DNA from: Mycolicibacterium pyrenivorans
GTDB taxonomy: Bacteria; Actinomycetota; Actinomycetes; Mycobacteriales; Mycobacteriaceae
Length of the DNA: 64,000 nt
Direction: 5' to 3'
Assembly (NCBI RefSeq): GCF_025821625.1
Contig: NZ_JACKSH010000119.1
Coordinates: 95,086 to 159,085 of the forward strand
The stretch's first letter is position 1. Every line of letters begins with the position of its first letter. The position numbers and the translations under genes are program-made. Shown here one piece after another: positions 21,966 through 31,793 of the stretch. The notes beneath the pieces were generated by a model. It was not told the origin of the DNA and made no database searches. It was given only the letters and a program-made list of their open reading frames with translations.

Positions 21966-24900
21966 CTAAACCGCACTCGCCATCGCCAGAACCTCTTCGG
22001 CCGATGGCGGACTCGACGGATGATATGACAGGCACCACGGCGCGACGACGCGGTGGAACGCCTCCCCCTCCGTCGCGACATAGAAGTTGCCGGCCTGCAG
22101 CCGGCTGATGTCGGGCACCAGGCCGCCCTTGGCCCGCGCCATCTCCCGAGCGGCCTCGATATGGGCCGGCGAGTTCAGCAGGCCGTAGAACTGGGTGGCG
22201 GCATTACCCGGGATGTGGTTGTGCAGACCCTTCGGCGCCTGGGTGGCGAACACCAGCCCGAGCCCGTACTTGCGGGCCTGCGACGACAGCGCCAGCGTGC
22301 TTCGCAGGGAGGTGGTGAAACCCTTTGACGGAGCGAAGTTCTGAGCTTCATCCATGATCAGCAACCCGGACAGCGGCCGCTCCCCGGCCGGGTGCCGTTT
22401 GATCCACGCGAACAGCGCCATCTGCAGCTGGTTGACGAAGCTCTGGCGCTGCTCGTCCGAAGACAGGCCGATCATGCTGATCACCGACACCCTTGCCCGG
22501 CGACCCGGAGACGGCGTGAGCAGCACCCCGGGGTCGACGGGCGTGCCGTCGCCGCCGAACATCGGGTCGTTGATCATGGCGGCGCGCAGATCCTGGGCGA
22601 GGTTGTTCGCGATCTTGCGGGCGTCGGCGATGTTGCTGACGTCATCGGGCAGGTCGGCGAGCAGGTCGACGAAGCCGTCGAGGGTCGGTGCCGGAGTTCT
22701 GCCGTATCGCTGCAACGCTTCTCGCAGCACGGCGCGAGCCCGGTTGGCCTTCTGGGTCTGCCCGGAGATCAGCGCCCGCGGTTCGAGCGCGGCGCACGCG
22801 GACTCCACGGCGTCGTTGAACTCGTCGTAGTCGTCGACCACGGAGCTGAAATCGGGCAGCGGCTGGAATGCCAGCGGACGCCCGGTCGACCGTCGCGGCG
22901 TCCAGATCTTCACCTCGGTGTTGCCGAAATATTCTGCGGCCCTTGCATCGTCGGAACGACGCCAGCCGAGTGGCGGCGCGGGCCACGAGGTGCCCAACCG
23001 GGACAGGTCGTTGTTGGTGTCCAGCACGATCGACGAGACACCGCGCAGCGCGCATTCCTCGACGAGCCTGCGGATCAGCACCGTCTTGCCCGAGCCCGAG
23101 CCCGCGAAGATCGCGACGTGTTTGCGCAGCGCGGACAGTTCGATCGACACGGGCTCACCCGTTTGCAGGTCGAAGCCCAGCGGCATCTCGGCGTCGGACA
23201 CGTCGACGGCGACCTCCACCGGAGGTTCCGGCTCGGGTTCCGGTTCGACCGGCGCGGCCACCGTGACACCGCGGGTGTCGTCGCCCAGCACGTCGCGCAA
23301 CAACGCCAGCCCGTGCGCGGGCCTGCGCGCCTGCAGCCATCCCGGCAGGTCGACGTCGTCGTCGTTGATCAGGTCGCGCAGCGCGATCATGGTCCGCACA
23401 TCGTCGTCGGACACCGGGACGGTGCGCGCACCGGCGGCGTGGATCTCCTCGATCAGCGCCGCGGTCTTGGGGCCGGTGGGCCACGCCGTGTTGCGCAGCA
23501 ACAACAGGTGTCGGCGGTCCGATCCGGCACTGAGACCCGTTGCCGCATAGGCTTTTCTGATGCGGGTCTGGGCGGCCAGCGCGTTGGTGGCCGCAATGGC
23601 GCGGAATGCCCAGTGGCGTTCGTCGTCGGTGGCGCTGTCAAGGCTCTGCCGCAGCCGCGCGTGCAGCACGACGTGCGATCCCGGCGGCGGGTCGACCGTG
23701 TACACCTGGTCACCGTCGCGTTCGGCGATCCACGCCGTCAGTGCGGCGCCGAGAAGCTCGGGCATCGTGATGTCTTCGCCCTCGTGGTCGAACGCGGCGG
23801 CGGGCACCGCGCGCCTGCGGTAGTCGGCGAACCGACGGTCGAGTCCCGACGAACCGACGGCGGCACTTCCGTTGGGCGACTGCGACTCCCAAGTCGGCTG
23901 CGCGTCTGTGCTCAGGGCTTCGAGCTCGACGACGGTGCCGTGCTTGAGGCACTCGCGCACGTGGCTGTCGGCTCGGATCAACAACTTTCGCGGCGTGTAG
24001 TCCCGGGCGTCCTCGAACGCCGCGGGCATGATCGGCCAACTCGGATAGGGCGGCGCGAAGCCCGTCGCCGCGTAGCTCAGGATGAAACGGCGTTCCAGGA
24101 TCGCGCGGCCGATGTCCGAGGTCGGCAACCCGTGCAACACCGCCGTCACCCGGAACCGGTCGGCCACGCTTGCCGTCGCCTGGTCGCGGATGCTCTCCCA
24201 GACCGCAGGCAGGCACGCCACCACCGACACCGTCCGGCGCATCGTCTGGCGCAGCGACATCAGCCCGTGGGCGACCTGCTCCAGCACACCGTCGCCGCCA
24301 CCGCCGGACTCGGTGCGCGCAAGCGAGGCGGCGAGCAGCGTGTCGATCTGATCCAGGGCCAGCACCGCCGGACCGGCCAGGGCGACGAGCCGGGAGATGT
24401 CGCGCACGCAGTCCTGTGCGGACTCCGGGGAGGCACGCAGCCGCCAGCGGTCGCGGTCGTCGCCGAAGACGCCGCCCAACTCCTCGCTGGCCTGCAGGTA
24501 GGCCTCGCCGACGTCATGGGCGACCAGGTCGTTCGCCGCGAGCAGCACCAGCGCGCGCAGCGTGATGACATTGCCGCACAGGGTCTTTGCGTACCGCGGC
24601 CAGTGCATTGACGAAGCGGTCCAGGGTCTCGGGGTCGAGGTCGTCGTCCCCGATGATGGCGCGTCGGTCGGCACGCGACACGCGCGCGATCGACGACAGC
24701 TCCCACAGCAGGTCCTTGAGCTGCGTCTCGCGCTGCGCACCGGGGCGGCCCAGGCTCTCCAGGATCCCGTTGCGCACCGAATGCCAGAAGCTGGCGGCGT
24801 CGAGCAGTTCGACGACGAAGAAGTACCCGCCGCCGGCCTGCACCCGTTCGCGGATCTGGCCGAGAAGGTGGGTCTTGCCCGATCCGGCGGGCCCGCGTAC

Positions 24901-25089
24901 CACGACGCCGAGCGGGGTCGATGTGGCGTCGTGCAGCGCGTCGCCGAAGGCGTCCATCACGTCGTCGACGGCGTACTCGTTGAGCCCGCCGACGTGGGTG
25001 GCCGCCTGGGGACGCCACAGGTCGTCGACGGTGGGCGCCCACGTCAGTCGAAGCGAGGCAAGAGCTTCCCGTTGCACCGCGTCCATCAC
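21966..25089 (-). pseudogene. Dual P-loop ATPase with HerA-like (DUF87) C-terminal half; one frameshift
   Basis: Two overlapping frames make one protein of about 1040 residues if one A is removed from the AAA run near 24585 (minus strand reads CGCAAAGACC). The first frame (25089 to ~24587) has P-loop GPAGSGKTHLL at residue 66. The second frame continues NVITLRALVLLAANDL, a Walker-B-like AVLALDQIDTLL, then a second P-loop FAGSGSGKTVLIRRL (near 23095) and LLIMDEAQNFAP (near 22350), with ATQAPKGLHNHIPGNAATQF as in HerA/VirB4-type DNA translocases. There is no NurA nuclease. Its start overlaps the stop of the winged-helix gene. It is recorded as broken because of the frameshift, though a sequence error would make it intact. 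A DNA-processing or defence role is inferred only. Confidence 0.7.
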
Positions 25090-25709
25090 GCGTCGATCGC
25101 GATCAGGTGCTTGGCCCCGTCACCGATCACCACGGCCGCGGCGCGGTCGTCGGCGGTCAGGACCTTCTGGTTCTCCTCGGGGATCAGGCTGACACCGGGG
25201 GTGCGGTACAGGGCGCGCAGGGCGGTGTCGACGTCGTCGCGGGGGTCGTCGAGTTCGGCGCGCAGCCGGGTCAGCGAGACCCAGCCGCCGGACCGCGTGA
25301 CCAGGCGGGCGTAGGCGGCGCGAACGCGCTCCTCGACGGTCTGTGCCGGGCCGTCGGTGGCCGGCCAGAACATGTCGGCCAGGCTGAGCTCGGATCGCCG
25401 CAGGTGGCGGCCGAGCGCGCCGAGCACGGTGTAGAGCGTCTTGGCCGGCCCGGTGGAGCGTGGCGGCGGTCCCGCGGCGATGATCTCGCCGCAGAGCCGC
25501 CAGCCGCGGTCGGTGAGCTCGTGGACGAACCTGTTGCCCACGCGTTCGGATTCGATCAGCCCGAGGCGGTTGAGCTTGTCGCGGCCGGGCTTGTCGAGCG
25601 CCGGGCCGAGGGCGGTCAGCTCGGGGTTGGGCACGGGGCGCGATTCGGCCATCAGCACCAGCAGCACCGCTCGTTCGGTGCCCGTCAGGTCCGCCGCCGT
25701 CACAGTCAC
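25086..25709 (-). CDS. Winged-helix-like partner of the HerA-type ATPase
   Basis: The 207-residue soluble protein begins DLTGTERAVLLVLMAESRPV, NPELTALG and a KLNRLGLIESERVGNRFVHELTDRGW segment, which has the helix-turn-helix and wing pattern of MarR-like folds. The C-terminal half (VEERVRAAYARLVTRSGGWV onward) may hold a second winged helix. Its stop TGA overlaps the first codons of the ATPase gene, so the two are translated together and probably act as a pair. It could bind DNA or load the ATPase. I do not recognise a named family. Confidence 0.6.
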   Translation of the reverse strand: MTVTAADLTGTERAVLLVLMAESRPVPNPELTALGPALDKPGRDKLNRLGLIESERVGNRFVHELTDRGWRLCGEIIAAGPPPRSTGPAKTLYTVLGALGRHLRRSELSLADMFWPATDGPAQTVEERVRAAYARLVTRSGGWVSLTRLRAELDDPRDDVDTALRALYRTPGVSLIPEENQKVLTADDRAAAVVIGDGAKHLIAIDA

Positions 25710-25748
25710 GCAGCCAACTTAACCGGGTGCGGCAGGATTGCGTTCGGC

Positions 25749-26438
25749 ATGGTTGACAGCGAAGGTACCCCTCAGACGTCCCGGCGACGCCATGTCGCGC
25801 GGTTGGCCCTGTTCGTGGGGTTGCTGGCGGCGCTGTTCTATCTGGTCGCCGTGCAGCAGGTGATCGACGTGGAGTACGTCCGCGGCCTGGTGGCGTCGAC
25901 GGGCGCGCTGGCGCCGCTGACGTACGTGGTGGTCTCGTCGGCGCTGGGCGCGGTGCTGGTGCCGGGGCCGCTGCTCGCGGCGGGCAGTGGGTTCCTGTTC
26001 GGCCCGCTGGTGGGCACGTTCGTGACGCTGGGTGCGACGGTCGGCACCGCGATCGTCACGAGCCTGGCAGGGCGGCGCGCGGGCAAGGAGAGTGCCCGCG
26101 CCCTGCTGGGGCCGCAGCGCTCGGAGCGGATCGACGGGCTGATCGCGCGGGGTGGGCTGTGGGCGGTCGTCGGGCAGCGGTTCGTCCCGGGGATCTCGGA
26201 TGCGCTCGCCTCCTATGCGTTCGGGGCCTTCGGAGTTCCGTTGTGGCAGATGGCGGCCGGGGCGTTCATCGGGTCGGTGCCGCGGGCGTTCGTGTACACG
26301 GCGCTCGGGGCGTCGATCGGGGAGTTCTCGGCGCCGCTGGCTTACACGGCGATCGCCGTGTGGTGTGTGACCGCCGTGGTCGGGGCATTCGCGGCGCACC
26401 GGGGCTGGCGCTCCTGGCGCTCAGGACGCTCGAGCTGA
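25749..26438 (+). CDS. TVP38/TMEM64 (VTT domain) membrane protein
   Basis: This 229-residue inner-membrane protein has six or so hydrophobic segments. The VTT/DedA-like core runs from about residue 60 to 200: VLVPGPLLAAGSGFLFGPL, the G-rich TLGATVGTAIVTSLAGRRAG, then GQRFVPGISDALASYAFG and GSVPRAFVYTALGA. The family is linked to lipid scrambling and membrane homeostasis. ATG 25749 is chosen because the earlier open frame is antisense to the winged-helix gene. It is divergent from that gene with 39 bp between. Confidence 0.8.
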   Translation: MVDSEGTPQTSRRRHVARLALFVGLLAALFYLVAVQQVIDVEYVRGLVASTGALAPLTYVVVSSALGAVLVPGPLLAAGSGFLFGPLVGTFVTLGATVGTAIVTSLAGRRAGKESARALLGPQRSERIDGLIARGGLWAVVGQRFVPGISDALASYAFGAFGVPLWQMAAGAFIGSVPRAFVYTALGASIGEFSAPLAYTAIAVWCVTAVVGAFAAHRGWRSWRSGRSS

Positions 26439-26456
26439 GCACCCGCGCGGCTTTTC

Positions 26457-26520
26457 CGCCGAGCGTGCGCTCACGGTCGTGAAAAGGTCCCCACCGCGAC
26501 CGTGCATGCACTCTCGGCGG
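26457..26520. repeat. Family A palindrome, copy A3
   Basis: A 24-bp arm CCGCCGAGCGTGCGCTCACG... (26457-26480) is repeated inverted at 26497-26520 with 20 of 24 bases paired. The core GAGCGTGC + ACGGTCG matches the inner half of copy A2. It fills the space between the TVP38 and helicase genes and covers one possible start (GTG 26502) of the helicase. Confidence 0.7.
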
Positions 26521-26546
26521 AGGTCGCGCCGGTAACGTGGAATTCC

Positions 26547-28922
26547 GTGCAGGGGCCCGACGGCATCGTTGTCACCGAGGAGTTCGAGCGGGCGCTGACG
26601 CTGCTGGGCGAGGGCCGCAACGTCTTCCTAACCGGAAAGGCGGGCACCGGCAAGTCGACGCTCATTCGCCGGTTCATGGCCGACACCGACCGCAACGTGG
26701 TGGTGGTCGCGCCGACCGGGATCGCCGCACTCAACGTCGACGGCTACACGATCCACCGGCTGTTCGGGTTCCGCACGACGACGGGCCTGCACGAGGTGCT
26801 CTCCGGGGACTACCGGCCTGGCCGTTTCGCCAAGACGCTGGCGTCGCTGGACACACTGATCATCGACGAGGCGTCGATGGTGCGTGCCGACCTCTTCGAC
26901 ATGCTCGCCGCCGCCCTGCAGAAGTTCGGCCCGCGACCCGGGCAGCCGTTCGGCGGCGTGCAGGTCGTCCTCGTCGGTGACCTCTACCAGCTGCCCCCGG
27001 TGGTCACCGAGAACGAACGCGAGTACTTCTCGACCGCCTACGAGACCCCGTACTTCTTCTCGGCCCGCAGCTTCCGCCGCGAGGACTTCCCCGCCGTCGC
27101 GTTGACGACGGTCTTCCGTCAACTCGGCGACGCCCGAATGGCGGCCATTCTCAACGAGATCCGCGAGGGAGTGCTGCTCGGCCACGCCCGCGAGCAGCTC
27201 AACGCACGCACCGACCCGGAGTTCGTCCCACCCGACGACGAGTTCTGGCTGACGCTGGCCGCCACCAACCGGCTGGTCACGGCGCGCAACCGCCAGCATC
27301 TGGACCGGTTGCCCGGCGACGAGATGGTGCACCACGCCCACACTTCGGGTGATCTGTCGTTGTTCGACCCGCCGGTCGAGAATTCCGTCCGCTTCAAGGT
27401 CGGCGCGCAGGTGATGATGCTCAACAACGACCAGAACAACCGCTGGGTCAACGGCACGATCGCCCGTGTGGTCGGCGTCGACCACGACCGCTACGGAGCC
27501 GTGGTCATCGTGGAGTTCCCGGACGGCACCACCGCGGACGTCACACCGTTCACCTGGGAGGCGACCCGCCCGGTCGTCGACGGCGGCACGCTGCGGCGCG
27601 AAGTGGTCGGCACCTACACCCAGATGCCGTTCAAGCTGGCGTGGGCGATCACGATCCACAAGAGCCAGGGGCAGACGTTGCACCGACTGGTCGTGGATCT
27701 GACCGGCGGCATGTTCTCGTTCGGTCAGCTCTACGTCGCCTTGAGCCGCTGCACCTCGCTGAGCGGTCTGGTCCTCAAACGCCCGGTGCTGCCCAGGGAC
27801 ATGAAGACCGATCGCCGGGTCGCGCGGTTCCTTCGCGCGTCGGTGCAAGACGACCGGGTTCGCCGGTATTGCGCGATCGCGATCCTCACCGTGGGTGACG
27901 AGGGGCGGATGTCGCGGCCCCGACCGGTGGAACTGGCGGTCGCCTTCGACGACGGCACGGCGGTGACGACGCTGGTGAACCCGCAGCGCGATCTCGCCGA
28001 TGCGCGAATCGCCTACGGCATCACCGTCTCTGACGTGCTGCTGGCGCCGACGCTGCGGGAGGCGTGGGCGGTGATCGCCCCGATGCTGGCCGGGTACACG
28101 CCCGTGGGCGTGGGCATCGACGAGACGATGGGGTTGATCGACTTCGAGCTCAAACGGTTGGGGTATGTGACCCCGATGCCGATGGGCGTCGACGTGCCGT
28201 GCAGTGCGGTCGCGGCGGCACGATCCGCGGCGGAGATCGCGGAAGCGACGATGCGGGCCTTCACCGACTCGGGGATGGGCGACACCGGTTCCAGCGTGTT
28301 CGACGAGCCCGACGCGGCCGAAACGGCTTCGGGTCTGCTGGTCAGCCGCGACCACCGGGCGGCGACGCCGACGGCCGACCATCTGCCCGCGCTCTCGGCG
28401 CTGCTGCGGGTGAGTCGCGACGTCGGTGAGCTCCTGCTCGGCGGGGCGCGCGCCGACGACGTCCGCGCCCGCGGCGCCCCCGAGACGGGCTGGGAGGAAG
28501 GGGCGCGGCAGTCGGTGGCCGACCAGCTCAGGGCGGCGGCGTCGAGGGTGACGCTGACCGACGACGTCCTCGCGAGGGTGCGCGAGGTGGAGAGGCTGCT
28601 GGGTGCCGAAATCGTCTCCGAGGCCATGCTTCTCGAGCGGCATGACATCGGTGCGATCCTGGTGCCCGGCACCCGCATCTGCTTCACCGGCACCGCCCAG
28701 GACGCGGCGGGCCGGATCGTGGAGCGCGACGAGATCGAACGGCTCGCCCGGTCCGCGGGCCTGACCCCGGTGAGGACGGTGAGCAAGACCCGCTGCGACG
28801 TGTTGGTGACCGCCGAGGCGGGGACGCAGTCGGGCAAGGCCCGCAGGGCGGCGGAGTACGGCAAGCCGGTGTTGTGCGCCGACGAGTTCTTCGCCTGGCT
28901 CGCCGCCGGCCCCGCGGAATAG
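26547..28922 (+). CDS. PIF1/RecD2-like DNA helicase with C-terminal BRCT domain
   Basis: This protein is about 791 residues from GTG 26547 (MQGPDGIVV). An in-frame GTG at 26502 lies within palindrome A3 and is less likely. The N-terminal half is a superfamily 1B helicase: Walker A TGKAGTGKSTLIRRF, Walker B LIIDEASMV, GDLYQLPPV, and motif V/VI region AITIHKSQGQTLHRLVVDL with YVALSRCTSL. Residues ~450-680 are less conserved. The last ~90 residues (VPGTRICFTGTAQDAAGR to KPVLCADEFFAWL) are a BRCT domain, as found at the end of bacterial DNA ligase. It probably unwinds DNA in repair; the BRCT may bind phosphorylated DNA ends or partners. Confidence 0.85.
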   Translation: MQGPDGIVVTEEFERALTLLGEGRNVFLTGKAGTGKSTLIRRFMADTDRNVVVVAPTGIAALNVDGYTIHRLFGFRTTTGLHEVLSGDYRPGRFAKTLASLDTLIIDEASMVRADLFDMLAAALQKFGPRPGQPFGGVQVVLVGDLYQLPPVVTENEREYFSTAYETPYFFSARSFRREDFPAVALTTVFRQLGDARMAAILNEIREGVLLGHAREQLNARTDPEFVPPDDEFWLTLAATNRLVTARNRQHLDRLPGDEMVHHAHTSGDLSLFDPPVENSVRFKVGAQVMMLNNDQNNRWVNGTIARVVGVDHDRYGAVVIVEFPDGTTADVTPFTWEATRPVVDGGTLRREVVGTYTQMPFKLAWAITIHKSQGQTLHRLVVDLTGGMFSFGQLYVALSRCTSLSGLVLKRPVLPRDMKTDRRVARFLRASVQDDRVRRYCAIAILTVGDEGRMSRPRPVELAVAFDDGTAVTTLVNPQRDLADARIAYGITVSDVLLAPTLREAWAVIAPMLAGYTPVGVGIDETMGLIDFELKRLGYVTPMPMGVDVPCSAVAAARSAAEIAEATMRAFTDSGMGDTGSSVFDEPDAAETASGLLVSRDHRAATPTADHLPALSALLRVSRDVGELLLGGARADDVRARGAPETGWEEGARQSVADQLRAAASRVTLTDDVLARVREVERLLGAEIVSEAMLLERHDIGAILVPGTRICFTGTAQDAAGRIVERDEIERLARSAGLTPVRTVSKTRCDVLVTAEAGTQSGKARRAAEYGKPVLCADEFFAWLAAGPAE

Positions 28923-28987
28923 CAGTCCGGGTCGTGATCGCGGCCCCCGCAACGCCCATGGCTTCACACTCAGCGTGAGGTGCGATC

Positions 28988-30022
28988 ATGGCGGACGTGT
29001 CATCTGCCTCCCCCGTCTTCGCGTCCGACAACGCCGCGCCGGCACATCCGAACGTGCTCGAAGCGCTGCACCTCGCCAACGAGGGGCACGCCGCGTCCTA
29101 CGGTGCCGACCCGGTCACCGCGCGCGCAGCCGACGCCCTCAGAGACACCTTCGACTCCCCCGATGCCGAGGTGTTGTTCGCGTTCACCGGCACGGCCGCC
29201 AACATCATCTCGCTCGCCTCGGCGGTTCAGCCGTGGCACGAGATCCTTTGCAGCGACGTCGCTCACGTGTTGCTCGACGAGGCCGGCGGGCCGGTGCGGC
29301 TCTCGGGCGCCCAGCTCACCCGGCTGCCCAGCGATGACGGCCTGATCGCCGCCGGCGAGCTGGACCGCCGGGCCGTCCGCCGCGGCGCGGTCCATCACTC
29401 GCAACCACACATCGTCACGATCACGCAGTCCACTGAGAACGGGCGCGTATGGACGGCTCCGACGATCGCCGAGTTCGTCGACCACGCCCACGACCTCGAC
29501 CTGCTGGTCCACGTCGACGGCTCACGAATCGCGAACGCCGTTGCCGCGCTGGATGTCTCACCAGCGGAGGCGATCGGTGACGCGGACATCGTCACCGTGG
29601 GCGGGACCAAGAACGGCATACTGTTCGGTGACGCGGTTCTGGTCCGCCGCCCCGAGCACTTCGGTGGCATCCATTTCGTACAGAAGCAGATCGGCCACCT
29701 GGCGAGCAAGCACCGCTTCGTCGCCGCCCAGTTCCTCGCCTTGCTCGACGACGGTCTCTGGCTGCGCACGGCCGCCCACGCCAACGCGATGGCCCGCCGA
29801 CTCAGCGACGGCATGGCGGCGCTCGGGCTGCACCTGGCCTCGCCGACGGATGCCAACGAGGTGTTCGTCGACCTCGACCCGGATGTCCACCGCGGGCTCT
29901 CCCAGTCCTACGTCGTGCACCAGCCCGACCCGCCGCACCCGGCCGTGCGCCTGGTCTGCTCCTGGTCGACCACCGACAGCGACGTCGACGGCGTGCTCTC
30001 CGCGTTGCAGGGGTTGCTGTAG
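28988..30022 (+). CDS. Low-specificity threonine aldolase / beta-eliminating lyase family
   Basis: The 344-residue pyridoxal-phosphate enzyme splits threonine or allo-threonine to glycine and acetaldehyde. FASDNAAPAHPNVLEAL, SYGADPVTARA and the FTGTAANI loop are typical of the N-terminal part. The Schiff-base lysine lies in VTVGGTKNGILFGDA near residue 210, preceded by the cofactor aspartate in LLVHVDGSRIANA. A GAGG sequence lies before ATG 28988. It stands alone between the helicase and the baeRF gene. Confidence 0.85.
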   Translation: MADVSSASPVFASDNAAPAHPNVLEALHLANEGHAASYGADPVTARAADALRDTFDSPDAEVLFAFTGTAANIISLASAVQPWHEILCSDVAHVLLDEAGGPVRLSGAQLTRLPSDDGLIAAGELDRRAVRRGAVHHSQPHIVTITQSTENGRVWTAPTIAEFVDHAHDLDLLVHVDGSRIANAVAALDVSPAEAIGDADIVTVGGTKNGILFGDAVLVRRPEHFGGIHFVQKQIGHLASKHRFVAAQFLALLDDGLWLRTAAHANAMARRLSDGMAALGLHLASPTDANEVFVDLDPDVHRGLSQSYVVHQPDPPHPAVRLVCSWSTTDSDVDGVLSALQGLL

Positions 30023-30170
30023 CCGACGGAGGCGCACCGGCGCCCGGACGGAAATCGTCGCCAATGTTGCTGGGATCCTTGAATTCTCGCTGTCCCGGGA
30101 ATCGGCGCACTGCGGCACTCCTCAGGACGTGCCTATGGTGGAGGGAGGCCCCGACACGAAGGAGTGAACG

Positions 30171-31295
30171 GTGACGCGATACCAGCTGCCCGACACGGCC
30201 GACCTGACCAGGCTCGGCGAACCACACGAACACGCCATCACGGTGTACGCGGAGACCTCGCCGGCTCCCGATCAGCGCGAGAACAGCCTGCTGACGGCCA
30301 AGAGCGCCGTCGACCGCGCGTTGCGCAGCATCCGCGAGCGCGGCGCCAGGCACGCCGTCGAGCAGAAGCTGCGCGACCGGTGGACCGAGATCGCCGAGTC
30401 CGAGCTCTGGCTGCGGTTGTCGCGGTCGCTGGCGATCTTCATCGCCGACGACGTCCACGAGGTCTATGTGCTGCCCAACGCGCTGCACAGCCAGTCCCAG
30501 GCCGGCGCGTACTTCGACATCGGCCAGTTGGTCCGCGCGGTGACCACGCCGCAGGAGGCGTACGCGTTGACGCTGTCGGCCAACGGGTGGAACCTGTGGC
30601 GGGCCACCGCGAGCAGCAGGGCCGAGGAGCTTCCCCTGGTCGGTGAGTACGCCGCCGATGCGGCCGAGGCGACCAACCGCGCGACGATCCGCGACCGCGA
30701 CCACGTGGGCAGGCTGGTCGGCGACGAGGGCAAGAAGGTGTTGCTGGAGGCCTACGCCAAACGGGTCGCCGATGCGGTGGAATCCGAACTGGGACACGTT
30801 GATCCGTCAGCACGACGGCCGCTGTTCCTGTTCGCGACGGACCCTCTGCTGGAGATGTACCGCGGCCTGGACCACAAGCGCGAGATCGTGGTGGTGCCCG
30901 GCGGACCCGACACGCTGCGTCCCGATCAGATCGACGCCGCCATCCGCGAGTCGCTCTCTGCGCTGAATGCCAAGCGCACCAACAGGCTTCTCGAGAGCAT
31001 CGGTGACGGCGTGGCCCGCGGGCTGGTGGCCACCGACGTCGCCGACATCGGGAAGGCCGCCGTCGCCGGAGCGGTGTCGACGCTGGTGTACGACTTCACC
31101 GTCGACATTCTCGGACGGCTCAACGACACCAACGGAACGGTCACGTTCGACGACGACGGCTACGACCTGTTGTCCCGAATCGCCGTCACCGTCCTCGACC
31201 GGGGCGGAGAGGTGATCGCGGTGCGGCCCGAGGAGATCACCGCCGACATCTGGAAGGGCACGGCGGTGGCGGGGCTGCGGTTCCCGTTGTCGTGA
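30171..31295 (+). CDS. baeRF-type (bacterial archaeo-eukaryotic release-factor-like) protein
   Basis: The 374-residue protein starts at GTG 30171 after AAGGAG. It begins with EPHEHAITVYAETSPAPDQR and has the three-part layout of archaeal/eukaryotic release factor 1-like proteins found in bacteria: an N-terminal domain, an RNase-H-like middle (YVLPNALHSQSQAGAYFDIG and TLSANGWNLWRA) and a C-terminal L30e-like part (DVADIGKAAVAGAVSTLVYD, TVLDRGGEVIAV). It may act at stalled or hibernating ribosomes, as proposed for the family. Family number is uncertain (possibly family 11). Confidence 0.65.
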   Translation: MTRYQLPDTADLTRLGEPHEHAITVYAETSPAPDQRENSLLTAKSAVDRALRSIRERGARHAVEQKLRDRWTEIAESELWLRLSRSLAIFIADDVHEVYVLPNALHSQSQAGAYFDIGQLVRAVTTPQEAYALTLSANGWNLWRATASSRAEELPLVGEYAADAAEATNRATIRDRDHVGRLVGDEGKKVLLEAYAKRVADAVESELGHVDPSARRPLFLFATDPLLEMYRGLDHKREIVVVPGGPDTLRPDQIDAAIRESLSALNAKRTNRLLESIGDGVARGLVATDVADIGKAAVAGAVSTLVYDFTVDILGRLNDTNGTVTFDDDGYDLLSRIAVTVLDRGGEVIAVRPEEITADIWKGTAVAGLRFPLS

Positions 31296-31311
31296 CGCGG
31301 CGCTTGGGGGG

Positions 31312-31689
31312 TCACACCCATGCGACGAACTGCACGATGATGCCGTTCGGATCTTCGAACTGGCAGTAGCGCTCGCCCCAGGGCTCGGTCTCCGGAGTCG
31401 TGACCACGGTGGCGCCCGCGGCGCGGACCGTCTCGAACGCGGCATCGACATCGTCGACGACGAACGCCAGCAACAGTCCCTCGCCGGCGCTGCCCGCACG
31501 ATGGGCAGGCTTGAACGACGGCAGACCCGTGCGCAGGTAGACCACGTTCGGTCCGCCGTCGGGATGGGCGAGCGACACGAACCCGTCGGCCTGCATCGCG
31601 GTGGTGTACCCGACGTGGCGTGACAGGAAATCGGCGGAGGCCTGCGGGTCGGGGACGTTGAGTGAGACCGCGGTGGCCGTGATGTTCAT
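31312..31689 (-). CDS. Glyoxalase/VOC family protein
   Basis: The 125-residue protein starts MNITATAVSLNVPDPQASAD at ATG 31689, preceded by GAGGAAGG. It has the two beta-alpha-beta-beta-beta units of the vicinal-oxygen-chelate fold. VSLAHPDGGPNVVYL, LLAFVVDDVDAAFETVRAAG and the end QFEDPNGIIVQFV match antibiotic-resistance/glyoxalase-like members. It is divergent from a TetR regulator across a shared operator region, so it is probably the target of that regulator. Ligand unknown. Confidence 0.8.
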   Translation of the reverse strand: MNITATAVSLNVPDPQASADFLSRHVGYTTAMQADGFVSLAHPDGGPNVVYLRTGLPSFKPAHRAGSAGEGLLLAFVVDDVDAAFETVRAAGATVVTTPETEPWGERYCQFEDPNGIIVQFVAWV

Positions 31690-31710
31690 GCGAAAGCCTT
31701 CCTCGTATTC

Positions 31711-31774
31711 CGTACGACAATGACATTTCTCGTACTGCGTACGGCAACTATTATCCGTAATATGTACGAGAATG
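31711..31774. promoter_or_regulatory. Operator array between VOC and TetR genes
   Basis: GTACGACAATG (31712-31722) and CATTTCTCGTAC (31724-31735) form an imperfect palindrome. A third half-site GTACGAGAATG lies at 31764-31774 next to the TetR start. The 100-bp divergent spacer is AT-rich with several TATT/TAATAT boxes. This fits TetR autoregulation and control of the VOC gene. Confidence 0.55.
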
Positions 31775-31793
31775 CAAACGTGAGGAGCCGACA

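Noticed and set aside
22392..24611. Long open frame on the plus strand opposite the HerA-like gene
   Set aside because: The antisense protein is Arg/Gly/Gln-rich without motifs, while the minus strand holds both P-loops.
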